Origin: an uncultured Oscillospiraceae bacterium | Lineage (GTDB): Bacteria; Bacillota; Clostridia; Oscillospirales; Oscillospiraceae | Length of the DNA stretch: 42,870 nucleotides | Reading direction: 5' to 3' | Assembly: GCA_934573735.1 (NCBI GenBank) | Contig: CAKTMC010000017.1 | Span: forward strand, 1 to 42,870 | Shown: in pieces, positions 6,827-15,993 of the stretch | Position numbering within the stretch: position 1 is the first letter of the stretch | Layout: each line of letters starts with the position of its first letter | Made by a program: the position numbers and the translations under genes | The notes under the pieces: generated by a model | Database searches by the model: none | Seen by the model: only the letters and a program-made list of their open reading frames with translations | What the model was told of the DNA's origin: nothing

Positions 6827-7450
6827 ATGAGCGTTTTTCTATACATTATAATTGCAGTCACCGGGTATTTTCTCGGCTCGATGAGCATATCCATATTCCT
6901 GTCCAAGACCCTGCTCGGCGGCGATGTGCGTCAGCACGGCAGCGGCAACGCGGGCGCGACCAATATGGCGCGTGTTTTCGGGATGTCGGCGGGGCTGTTG
7001 ACCCTTGCGGGCGATATGCTCAAGACCGCCGCCTCCTGCCTGCTCGGATATCTCCTCTGCGGCGATATCGGGATGGCCGTCGGCGGCTGCGCCTGCCTCT
7101 TCGGGCACTGCTTCCCCGTGCTGCACGGCTTTCGCGGCGGCAAGGGTGTGTCCTCGGGCGCGATGATTGCGCTGGTCATCGACTGGCGCGTGTTTCTCTG
7201 CGTCCTCGGCGCGTTTTTCGTCGCGGCGCTGCTGAGCAAGAAGGTATCGCTCGGCAGTATCTGCGGTGCACTCACGATTTTTATTGCATCTCTTACCTTT
7301 CATGTGTCCGTTCCGAGGCTGGTGCTTGCGGGAGTGGCGATGCTGCTTGTCGTTGTGCGGCATAGGGAGAACATCCTTCGCATCGTCCGCGGCACGGAGC
7401 CGGACTTCAAGCCCGGAAAATCCCTCCGCCGCGGTAAAGATGAGTGTTGA
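6827..7450 (+). CDS. plsY: Glycerol-3-phosphate acyltransferase PlsY
   Basis: A 207-residue integral membrane enzyme that transfers an acyl group from acyl-phosphate to glycerol-3-phosphate, the first step of phospholipid synthesis. Family motifs are clear: GSMSISIFLSK (motif 1 region), GSGNAGATNMARVFG (phosphate-binding glycines), and HCFPVLHGFRGGKGVSSGA, which carries the catalytic loop. About five to seven hydrophobic helices cover most of the chain. Two ATGs (6821, 6827) are in frame; I prefer 6827 because AGAGG lies 8 nt upstream of it but only 2 nt from the first. It is monocistronic with its own promoter. No strong terminator was seen; repeats follow. Confidence 0.93.
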   Translation: MSVFLYIIIAVTGYFLGSMSISIFLSKTLLGGDVRQHGSGNAGATNMARVFGMSAGLLTLAGDMLKTAASCLLGYLLCGDIGMAVGGCACLFGHCFPVLHGFRGGKGVSSGAMIALVIDWRVFLCVLGAFFVAALLSKKVSLGSICGALTIFIASLTFHVSVPRLVLAGVAMLLVVVRHRENILRIVRGTEPDFKPGKSLRRGKDEC

Positions 7451-7535
7451 AAAGATAGTCCTTTGGTGGTATAGTAAGGGCGAAAATGAGAGCTTTTGCT
7501 GTAATGCGCTGCCATTGCCGGTGAGCGCATTCCCC

Positions 7536-7736
7536 CGCCCCGCAGGGCGCTGCCCCTTTTAGGGGAAGTCCCCAGTGCGCACACTGGGGAAAGGGGTCTC
7601 CGGACTCGGACTCGGTGCAGAGCGGAAAAGACAGGACGCACCCTACCCATTCTTTTCCCCACCGGCACTCCCTCAGCCATGGCGACCCCTCAGTCTCGCT
7701 TGCGCTCGACAGCTCCCCTAAGAGGGGCGCCAAGGG
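7536..7736 (+). repeat. Family B palindromic repeat, copy 1
   Basis: A 200-bp GC-rich element made of inverted repeats. The left end has CGCCCCGCAGGGCG, then CCCCTTTTAGGGG and CCCCAGTGCGCACACTGGGG. The middle is a long imperfect palindrome opening with CCGGAAAAGA-like sequence (here GCGGAAAAGA) and closing with TCTTTTCCCC-ACCGG. The right end has GCTCCCCTAAGAGGGGCGCC after TCGCTTGCGCTCGACA. It makes spurious open frames on both strands. With copy 2 it accounts for most of the 544-bp gap between plsY and the dipeptidase gene; I see no gene there. Confidence 0.85.
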
Positions 7737-7754
7737 CGTGGACGAAGCACCCCT

Positions 7755-7943
7755 CGCCCCGCGGAGCGCTGCCCCTCTTAGGGGAAGTCCCCAGTGCGCA
7801 CACTGGGGAAAGGGGTCTCCAAGGTAGGACACGGTGCAGACCGGAAAAGACAGGACGCACCCTGCCCATTCTTTTCCCACCGGCACTCCCACGCCCTCTC
7901 AGTCTCGCTTGCGCTCGACAGCTCCCCCGAAGGGGGAGCCAAG
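7755..7943 (+). repeat. Family B palindromic repeat, copy 2
   Basis: Direct tandem neighbour of copy 1, in the same orientation, 18 bp away. It has the same left end and centre, but the right end closes with GCTCCCCCGAAGGGGGAGCC instead of the CCCCT/AGGGG form. Differences are mostly at paired positions of the hairpins. Confidence 0.85.
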
Positions 7944-7994
7944 CCATCTCTTTTCCCTCGCCCCGTACACTATTTCTTGAAAGGATACATATAT

Positions 7995-9374
7995 ATGGAC
8001 AACATGCTTCGCACGGAAATCAACGACTTCGTGGCAGCAAACCGCGCCGCGATACTGCGCGACATCGGCCGTCTCGTCGCCGTCAACAGCGTCGAGGGCG
8101 AGCCGGAGCCCAACGCCCCCTTCGGAGCCGGTCCCCGCGCCGCGCTCGACCTCGGGCTTGAGATCGCGCGGGAGCTCGGTCTGGACGCGGTGGACTGCGA
8201 GGGCAAAATCGGCTACGCCTGCGTCGGCGGCAGCGATGAGCGCTATCTCGCCACCATCACCCATCTTGACGTCGTCCCCGTCGGCGAGGGCTGGACGCAG
8301 GACCCCTTCACGATGCGTGAGCGCGAGGGCTACATCATCGGCCGCGGCGTCATGGACGACAAGGGACCGAGCGTACTATGTCTCTACGCGCTCAAGTACC
8401 TCAAGGACAAGGGCATCCCCCTGCGCTACCCTGTCCGCGCCCTGCTCGGTGCAAACGAGGAGACAGGTATGCTGGATGTCGAGTATTATCTCGCCAATTA
8501 TCCCGCGCCGCTCTTCTGCTTCAGCCCGGACGCAAACTTCCCCCTCTGCAACGGCGAAAAGGGCATCTACCACGGCCGCATGATATCCAGGCTTCCCATG
8601 GTCAATATCGTCGATATCAAGGGCGGCTTTGCGGCAAACGCGGTGCCGGATAAGGCGGAGGCATGGGTTAAGGCGGAGTCGCTTGAGAGCGCGGGTCGAG
8701 TCGAGGCCGTGCGCGAGGGCGAGCTCTGGCACCTGACCGCAAGCGGCGTCGGCGGTCACGCATCGCTGCCCGAGGGCACGGTCAACGCCATCGGCGTGCT
8801 TGTTGACTATATTCTTGCAAATAACGTGGCTGCTCCCGAGGAGCGCCGCTTCTTAGAGCTTGTGAGCCTTTTGAATAACGACTACACCGGCGCGTCGCTG
8901 AGCGTGGCGGCGGACGACGCGCTTTTCGAGCCGCTGACCATCGTGGGCGGCGTTATCGGAGTCGAGGACGGGCAGCTTGTGCAGTCCATCGACAGCCGCT
9001 ACCCGACGAATATGAGCGGGTCGAAGATAGCGCGTGCGATACAGCGTGCGGCGGGCGAGGCGGCGGAGGTCACGATCGACCGCGACGCGGAGCCCTTCTA
9101 TATGGCGCTTGATAATCCGGCGGTGCAGATGTGCATCAAGGCGTATAACGATGTGACGGGCGAGGACGCAAAGCCCTATACCATCGGCGGCGGCACCTAT
9201 GCGCGAGACTTCCCGAACGCGGTCTCCTTCGGGCCCGAGCACCCGGAGCGTCCGCAGCCGGACTTTGCCGGTCCCATCCACGGCGTGGACGAGGCGGCGA
9301 GCATAGAGCATCTCATGGAGGCGCTGAAGGTGTATATCCTCGCGCTGATCGAGCTTGAAAAAGTGGATTTTTGA
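7995..9374 (+). CDS. M20-family dipeptidase (PepV/Sapep type)
   Basis: A 459-residue cytoplasmic metallopeptidase that hydrolyses dipeptides with a two-metal centre. The M20 signatures are visible: HLDVVPVGEGW (first metal His plus catalytic-base Asp region), GRGVMDDKGP (bridging Asp), and GANEETGMLDVEYYL (catalytic Glu and metal Glu). A lid insert of about 200 residues interrupts the catalytic domain, and the C-terminus contains GGGTYARDFPNAVSFGPEHP and the metal-binding HGVDEAASIE. The ATG at 7995 follows AAAGGA at slightly long spacing. No upstream promoter was recognised; a family B repeat ends about 50 bp before. It is followed by a strong terminator, so it stands alone. Confidence 0.93.
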   Translation: MDNMLRTEINDFVAANRAAILRDIGRLVAVNSVEGEPEPNAPFGAGPRAALDLGLEIARELGLDAVDCEGKIGYACVGGSDERYLATITHLDVVPVGEGWTQDPFTMREREGYIIGRGVMDDKGPSVLCLYALKYLKDKGIPLRYPVRALLGANEETGMLDVEYYLANYPAPLFCFSPDANFPLCNGEKGIYHGRMISRLPMVNIVDIKGGFAANAVPDKAEAWVKAESLESAGRVEAVREGELWHLTASGVGGHASLPEGTVNAIGVLVDYILANNVAAPEERRFLELVSLLNNDYTGASLSVAADDALFEPLTIVGGVIGVEDGQLVQSIDSRYPTNMSGSKIARAIQRAAGEAAEVTIDRDAEPFYMALDNPAVQMCIKAYNDVTGEDAKPYTIGGGTYARDFPNAVSFGPEHPERPQPDFAGPIHGVDEAASIEHLMEALKVYILALIELEKVDF

Positions 9375-9388
9375 TTGTTTTGTGAATC

Positions 9389-9425
9389 CGGGGATGCCGC
9401 TTGGCATCCCCGGAGCTTTTTTATT
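9389..9425 (+). terminator. Terminator of the dipeptidase gene
   Basis: Stem CCGGGGATGCC / GGCATCCCCGG with a GCTT loop, followed by AGCTTTTTATT, 15 nt beyond the stop codon. Confidence 0.92.
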
Positions 9426-9431
9426 GTTTAC

Positions 9432-9663
9432 TTGGCTCCCCCTAAAGGGGGAGCTTGCCCCCCGCCCCGCAGGGCGCTGCCCCTCTTAGGGGAAGTCCCC
9501 AGTGCGCACACTGGGGAAAGGGGTCTCCGGACTCAAACCCGGTGCAGACCGGAAAAGACAGGACGCACCCCGACAATTCTTTTCCCCATCGGCACTCCCA
9601 TAGCCCCGGCGACCCCTCAGTCTCGCTTGCGCTCGACAGCTCCCCTAATAGGGGCGCCAAGGG
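9432..9663 (+). repeat. Family B palindromic repeat, copy 3
   Basis: Full-length copy with an extra leading hairpin, GGCTCCCCC/GGGGGAGC (about 9434-9454). Then come the usual left end, CCGGAAAAGA...TCTTTTCCCC centre and GCTCCCCTAATAGGGGCGCC right end. The whole interval 9426-10290 holds repeats only: B copies 3 to 5 and one family C element. Confidence 0.85.
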
Positions 9664-9715
9664 CGGGGACACAAGCACATTGAAAAATCGCCGCAACTAG
9701 CCTAACCCCACCTCC

Positions 9716-9836
9716 GTCATTGCGAGGAGCGAAGCGACGTGGCAATCCGTTCTCTTTTACGCCGCAGTTGGTAATCAGTCTGTCCTAGGGGGATGCGGAT
9801 TCCCACGACCAGTGTACGCACTGGTCTCGGAATGAC
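9716..9836. repeat. Family C short inverted-repeat element, copy 1
   Basis: A 121-bp element with 11-bp terminal inverted repeats, GTCATTGCGAG at the left and CTCGGAATGAC at the right (one mismatch). Inside are GGAGCGAAGCGACGTGGCAATCCG and a second part CGGATTCCCACGACCAG with an ACCAGTG/CACTGGT hairpin. A relative is at 24140-24298. Repeats beginning TCATTGCGAGG(A)GCGAAGCGA are widespread in bacteria, so this resembles a miniature inverted-repeat element of a common type. Confidence 0.8.
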
Positions 9837-9851
9837 AGTGGTAGCGGTGAG

Positions 9852-10025
9852 CCGCCGCGCCGTTTTCGACAATGCCGCGAAGCGCCGAAGGGGTCTCCGG
9901 GGTGGGACACGGTGCAGACCGGAAAAGACAGGACGCACCCCGACAATTCTTTTCCCCATCGGCACTCTCTCTGCCCTCTCAGTCTCGCTTGCGCTCGACA
10001 GCTCCCCCAAAGGGGGAGCCAAGGG
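9852..10025 (+). repeat. Family B palindromic repeat, copy 4 (internally deleted)
   Basis: The left edge has ACAATGCCGCGAAGCGC but then jumps straight to GAAGGGGTCTCCGG. It therefore lacks the CCCCT..AGGGG and CCCCAGTG..CACTGGGG hairpins of the other copies. The centre and right end (GCTCCCCCAAAGGGGGAGCC) are intact. It starts only 16 bp after family C copy 1. Confidence 0.75.
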
Positions 10026-10042
10026 CGGGGACTCAGCGCACC

Positions 10043-10244
10043 TCGCCCCGCAGGGCGCTGCCCCTTTTAGGGGAAGTCCCCAGTGCGCACACTGGGGAAA
10101 GGGGTCTCCGGACTCGGACTCGGTGCAGACCGGAAAAGACAGAACGCACCCTACCCATTCTTTTCCCCACCGGCACTTCCACAGCCCCGGCGACCCCTCA
10201 GTCTCGCTCACGCTCGACAGCTCCCCTAATAGGGGCGCCAAGGG
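10043..10244 (+). repeat. Family B palindromic repeat, copy 5
   Basis: Full copy in direct orientation, 18 bp after copy 4, the same spacing as between copies 1 and 2. It has all hairpins, ending in GCTCCCCTAATAGGGGCGCC. Confidence 0.85.
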
Positions 10245-10289
10245 CGTAGACTTATCCCGCCGTCCCGCGCTTCGCTGCCCTTCTTGACC

Positions 10290-10327
10290 GCAACCAGAAA
10301 AAACCAGCCCAAACAGGCTGGTTTTTC
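10290..10327 (-). terminator. Terminator after the 129-residue protein gene
   Basis: Stem AAACCAGCC / GGCTGGTTT (10301-10324). On the minus strand it is followed by TTTCTGG, and on the plus strand by TTC, so it is bidirectional in form. Confidence 0.75.
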
Positions 10328-10337
10328 AAGTATATCA

Positions 10338-10727
10338 TCAGGAAAAATAACGGCGCTTTCCGTCGGCGGGAGGGATATAACCATAGGTTATATCAGGATT
10401 TATACGCTTGAGCTCTGCGTGTATGCGGTCAACGTCCGCCTCATCCTTGAAGATGAGATTTGCAAACTCCTTGCCATCATGCACCAAAATGAGCCGGTAA
10501 TAATAATACGCGGGGCTGTCGTCCGGCTGGCACTCGCTGATGCGCGTAAAGCTCCGGTCGATATAATCATAGGGCACATAGTATTTCACGCCGAGGTCAC
10601 GGTAATACATACATAGCTTACCGAGCCGCACGCGCCCGATGGGCTCTGCCGCGTTATAGTCGTCTATGTGCTCTTGGTCGCTGATACGCTTTTTATCAAC
10701 GCCCTTGAATTTCAGCTTTCCGAACAA
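10338..10727 (-). CDS. Small hypothetical protein (129 aa)
   Basis: I do not recognise the family. The 129-residue protein is soluble, rich in Tyr, Asp and basic residues, with stretches such as GRVRLGKLCMYYRDLGVKYYVPYDYIDRSFTRI and YYYYRLILVHDGKEFANLIFKDEADVDRIHAEL. The alternating strands followed by a C-terminal helix look like a small PH-like or beta-barrel fold, but that is only an impression. The likely start is a TTG (10727) that overlaps the end of the PAP2 phosphatase gene by 16 nt, preceded by GGCGGTGGGG. The overlap suggests translational coupling with the phosphatase, and the terminator follows immediately. Confidence 0.6.
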   Translation of the reverse strand: MFGKLKFKGVDKKRISDQEHIDDYNAAEPIGRVRLGKLCMYYRDLGVKYYVPYDYIDRSFTRISECQPDDSPAYYYYRLILVHDGKEFANLIFKDEADVDRIHAELKRINPDITYGYIPPADGKRRYFS

Positions 10728-11356
10728 TGCGCCCCACCGCCTTCTTTGCGAAAGATGTTCTTTTCATAATACTTCTCCGGAAGTTTCCGCGAGAGAAGCG
10801 TACCGATAACGCCCGCGACAATGCCGACAATAATACCCGCCAGCACGTCGGAGGGGAAGTGGACGACAAGATAAATACGCGCAAGCCCCATGAGCACCGC
10901 GAATATGTACGCAAGCCAGCTCACGCGCTTGTCGCCTACCATGAATACTGCTGTCATCGTAGCGAAGGCGGCTGTCGTATGCCCGGAGGGGAAGCTCTTG
11001 TCACTTTCCATGTTCTGCCCGACAAGCAGCCAGAACTGATAGAAAATGCTGCTTTCATCGGCGTATGGGCGCGGTCGTGCTATCAAAACCTTCAAAACGC
11101 AGTTTGTAAACAGTGCGCCGATGGCGACGCCGAAGAGCATTGCCGTACCGAAGCGGCGGGTTTTCTTAAACAGCATCAGGGCAATGGACAGCAAAACGAG
11201 AATTATACCGTCATGCCCGAGGAAGGAGATAAACTCAAAAAACGGAGTGAAAAAATCTCCCGCCCATAGATATAGATTGTGTACTGCGGTCGTAATGCTC
11301 TGGTCAAAGCCCGCAAAGGTGGAGTTTATCCAGAGTGCGGCTGCGGATGCTTGCAT
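10712..11356 (-). CDS. PAP2-superfamily membrane phosphatase
   Basis: A 214-residue membrane protein with five to six hydrophobic helices. It carries the three PAP2 phosphatase motifs: KVLIARPRPY (KxxxxxxRP), FPSGHTTAA (PSGH, catalytic His), and ARIYLVVHFPSDVLAG (RxxxxxHxxxD). Such enzymes dephosphorylate undecaprenyl diphosphate, phosphatidic acid or phosphatidylglycerophosphate at the outer membrane face; a role in undecaprenyl-phosphate recycling (BcrC-like) or lipid turnover is likely but unresolved. I chose the ATG at 11356 because AAAGGA lies 8 nt upstream; an earlier ATG at 11416 has no such site. It overlaps the small downstream gene. Confidence 0.88.
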   Translation of the reverse strand: MQASAAALWINSTFAGFDQSITTAVHNLYLWAGDFFTPFFEFISFLGHDGIILVLLSIALMLFKKTRRFGTAMLFGVAIGALFTNCVLKVLIARPRPYADESSIFYQFWLLVGQNMESDKSFPSGHTTAAFATMTAVFMVGDKRVSWLAYIFAVLMGLARIYLVVHFPSDVLAGIIVGIVAGVIGTLLSRKLPEKYYEKNIFRKEGGGAHCSES

Positions 11357-11493
11357 AAAAACAGTCCTTTCGATGGATTTATATATAAATATATATTTTA
11401 TATAATCATACCACAAGCCGCCGCAAGCGTCTACTTAAAGTTTGCATAAATAACCTCGTTATACATAAAATACCGGCACAGGGAGGTATAAGC

Positions 11494-12381
11494 ATGAAAA
11501 AACTAATTGCGTCCGCGGCGGCGCTCCTTATGCTGCTTGCGGGACTCGTATCGCTGCACACTGCCGCCGATGCTGCGGGCAGCGCCCCGGTGGCGGCAAA
11601 CTTGGAGCTTAAAACCTATCGCGGCGTCTCGGTCGGCGGTCAGCTTGCGGCCTTTGACCCGGACGGCGGGGATCTGAGCTTTGAGATAACTACCAAGCCC
11701 GTGAAGGGTGATATCGAGCTTATGGAGGATGGGAGCTTTGTCTATACTCCGCGCGAGGGTAAGCGCGGCAGAGACTATTTCGGCTACCGTGCGATAAACT
11801 CCGAGGGCAGGCGCTCACAGGAGGCAAGCGTCATTATCAAGATAGAAAAGCGTAAAACGGATATTCGCTATGCGGACATGGCGGGTCGGCGTGAGGAATA
11901 CGCGGCGCTGCTGCTTGCAGAGCGCGGAGTGTTTGTCGGTGAGCGGCTCGGCGGGGAGTATTGCTTTTGCCCGGAGCGTGAGCTTAGCCGGGGCGAGTTT
12001 TTGAGTATGTGTATGCTTGCGGCCGGAGAGCGCGCTTTTCCGAGCGTGCTGTCAACGGGCTTTGCCGACGATGCGGAGATAGACCCATGGCTCAAGGCTT
12101 ATGTGAGCACGGCTGTAATGTGCGGTGCGATAAGTCCCGAGGGCGAGAGCTTTTCGGCCTTGAGCACGATAAGCGGCGAGGACGCGGTAAGGCTTATAAA
12201 CTCCGCGATGTCATACCGTGACGTGTCGTATATCAAGCTTAACGAGACGATGGACGAGACGCTTGCGCAGGCCTGCGCGAATTTGATAGCCTACGGCGTG
12301 GTCGGCAAGAATTATGTCCCGGCGGAGAAAATGACCCGTGCAGAGGCAGCCATGATGCTTGCCGCCGCAATGGAGGGATGA
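11494..12381 (+). CDS. Exported protein with Ig/cadherin-like domain and SLH-like repeats
   Basis: A 295-residue secreted protein. A signal peptide (about 1-27, MKKLIASAAALLMLLAGLVSL, cleavage after ADA) is followed by a domain at about 30-118 of the tandem cadherin-like/VCBS type, recognised by LAAFDPDGGDLSFEITTKPVKGDIELMEDGSFVYTPREGKRGRDYFGYRA. The rest holds degenerate S-layer-homology-like units, e.g. YADMAGRREEYAALLLAERGVF, FADDAEIDPWLKAYVSTAVMCGAI and LIAYGVVGKNYVPAEKMTRAEAAMMLAAAM. In related proteins such units bind cell-wall polymers, so a surface-attached role is likely. The RBS GGGAGGTATAAGC precedes the ATG. It is monocistronic. Confidence 0.8.
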   Translation: MKKLIASAAALLMLLAGLVSLHTAADAAGSAPVAANLELKTYRGVSVGGQLAAFDPDGGDLSFEITTKPVKGDIELMEDGSFVYTPREGKRGRDYFGYRAINSEGRRSQEASVIIKIEKRKTDIRYADMAGRREEYAALLLAERGVFVGERLGGEYCFCPERELSRGEFLSMCMLAAGERAFPSVLSTGFADDAEIDPWLKAYVSTAVMCGAISPEGESFSALSTISGEDAVRLINSAMSYRDVSYIKLNETMDETLAQACANLIAYGVVGKNYVPAEKMTRAEAAMMLAAAMEG

Positions 12382-12395
12382 GAAGGCTTAGGTCA

Positions 12396-12429
12396 AAAAG
12401 CTCCCGCTGCTTATGCAGCGGGAGAAGTT
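12396..12429 (-). terminator. Bidirectional terminator between convergent genes
   Basis: Perfect stem CTCCCGCTGC / GCAGCGGGAG with a TTAT loop (12401-12424). Followed by CTTTTTG on the minus strand (end of clpB) and by AAGTTT on the plus strand. Confidence 0.88.
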
Positions 12430-12437
12430 TAATATTA

Positions 12438-15020
<2,583 letters not shown>

Positions 15021-15039
15021 ATACGTTCGCTCCTTTCGT

Positions 15040-15044
15040 TATCA
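15040..15044. promoter_or_regulatory. Isolated TATCA half-site upstream of clpB
   Basis: The 44-nt gap between the ribbon-helix-helix gene and clpB contains TATCA just upstream of the clpB ribosome-binding site, in the context CGTTATCAAATACG. It matches the half-site repeated in the upstream promoter, but one 5-mer alone is weak evidence. Confidence 0.25.
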
Positions 15045-15064
15045 AATACGATTAAAACTAAAAA

Positions 15065-15712
15065 TCAAAGATGTATCTTCGCATTGCGCATATGCGAGAA
15101 GTATGCCGCCTCAACGTCATGCTCGTCAAAGCGGCCGCTGAGATAGCCCTTCATGAGCTTGTCAAAGAGCTTGATGTACTCCGACAGCGCCTGCGCCAGC
15201 TCCTCCGCCGTGCAGTCAACATCAGGCACGGAAATGCTGCGCAAAAACTTTCCGTCATAGAGCGCATAGCTTATCGGCATGTTCAGGCGCGGGGCAAGGT
15301 GCGCGTCCTCGATGCGCTTCCATAGCCTGAAAAAGCTTGTCATCGCCTGAATGAGCGCCGCCGACTGTGTGCGGAATATCACGGTAAGCTCGCCTATCGC
15401 GTCCTCGCCGCCGCGGTACAGCTCCACCTCGTACTTGACGGTCGGGCGGTACTTATACTCAAGCGAGCTTTTAAGCGACATACTGTAGCTATTCGGCGCG
15501 AAGAACGGCACAAATTCACGCGAGGGAGACATAAGCTCCTGAATGGTGGAGAGCACCTCGTTTATGCGGCTTTCCGGCGTGGTATAGTTCACATACTCGG
15601 CGAGTATCTGGTTTATGAGGTTTGAGCGGTTTGTGCCCATGCGGTGCGCCAGCGCGTCAATCTCGTGAACAACCTCGTCATTGAGCATAAGGCTATAAAG
15701 TGTCTTTTTCAT
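15065..15712 (-). CDS. Ribbon-helix-helix N-terminal protein, likely autoregulator of the clpB operon
   Basis: A 215-residue protein. Residues 1-45 (MKKTLYSLMLNDEVVHEIDALAHRMGTNRSNLINQILAEYV) fit a CopG/MetJ-type ribbon-helix-helix: a short strand, helix, turn with GTNRSNLI, then a second helix. The remaining 170 residues form an alpha/beta domain I do not recognise (VKYEVELYRGGEDAIGELTVIFRT; RLWKRIEDAHLAPRLNMPISYALYDGKFLRSI), perhaps a ligand- or stress-sensing module. No good Shine-Dalgarno sequence is close to the ATG. Five alternating half-sites surround its promoter and start, suggesting autorepression. The downstream partner is clpB, so I infer control of clpB expression. Confidence 0.72.
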   Translation of the reverse strand: MKKTLYSLMLNDEVVHEIDALAHRMGTNRSNLINQILAEYVNYTTPESRINEVLSTIQELMSPSREFVPFFAPNSYSMSLKSSLEYKYRPTVKYEVELYRGGEDAIGELTVIFRTQSAALIQAMTSFFRLWKRIEDAHLAPRLNMPISYALYDGKFLRSISVPDVDCTAEELAQALSEYIKLFDKLMKGYLSGRFDEHDVEAAYFSHMRNAKIHL

Positions 15713-15713
15713 G

Positions 15714-15778
15714 TATCATCATGTGTGATAAATCTCCCGCGGTATCACACCCTCCTATCTTTCTTGATAAGCGTATCA
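15714..15778. promoter_or_regulatory. Array of five alternating TGATA/TATCA half-sites
   Basis: TATCA (15714-15718), TGATA (15726-15730), TATCA (15743-15747), TGATA (15765-15769) and TATCA (15774-15778) alternate in orientation. Longer matches include TGTGATA / TATCACA (15724-15730 and 15743-15749). The outermost site overlaps the -10 of the operon promoter. Short, repeated, alternating half-sites are typical of ribbon-helix-helix operators. Confidence 0.6.
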
Positions 15779-15803
15779 TACACCTGCACAAATCTTTTGT
15801 CAA
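15775..15803 (-). promoter_or_regulatory. Sigma-A promoter of the RHH-clpB operon
   Basis: On the minus strand TTGACA (15798-15803), 17-bp spacer, TATGAT (15775-15780). The -10 overlaps a TATCA/TGATA half-site. Transcription should start near 15768, giving a leader of about 55 nt that holds the other half-sites. Confidence 0.8.
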
Positions 15804-15923
15804 TAGAATTATATAAATAATTGTGCGGATTATATTAAACTTGTGTTAACAAATTCGCGGTCACGGCTTTTATAAAATCACGGGAACGCTATGAGCTTCC
15901 GGACATTTCGGGGATTTTGCTTT

Positions 15924-15952
15924 TTGACATTCCGTGTCAAAACTGCTATAAT
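15924..15952 (+). promoter_or_regulatory. Consensus sigma-A promoter with overlapping inverted repeat
   Basis: TTGACA (15924-15929), 17-bp spacer, TGCTATAAT with TATAAT at 15947-15952: consensus -35, consensus -10 and extended TG. The -35 is the left arm of a perfect inverted repeat, TTGACA-TTCCG-TGTCAA (15924-15940), a plausible repressor site. The start codon of the LtaS-like gene lies 41 bp downstream of the -10. Confidence 0.8.
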
Positions 15953-15993
15953 TAAGCAAAATTTATATTTCGTAAAATCAAGGTGTATGCTCA

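Noticed and set aside
7407..7947. Several open frames of 70-160 codons between plsY and the dipeptidase gene
   Set aside because: They arise from family B palindromic repeats and recur wherever the repeat occurs (e.g. 9442-9700, 9717-10287). The repeated peptide pieces follow DNA palindromes, not protein conservation.
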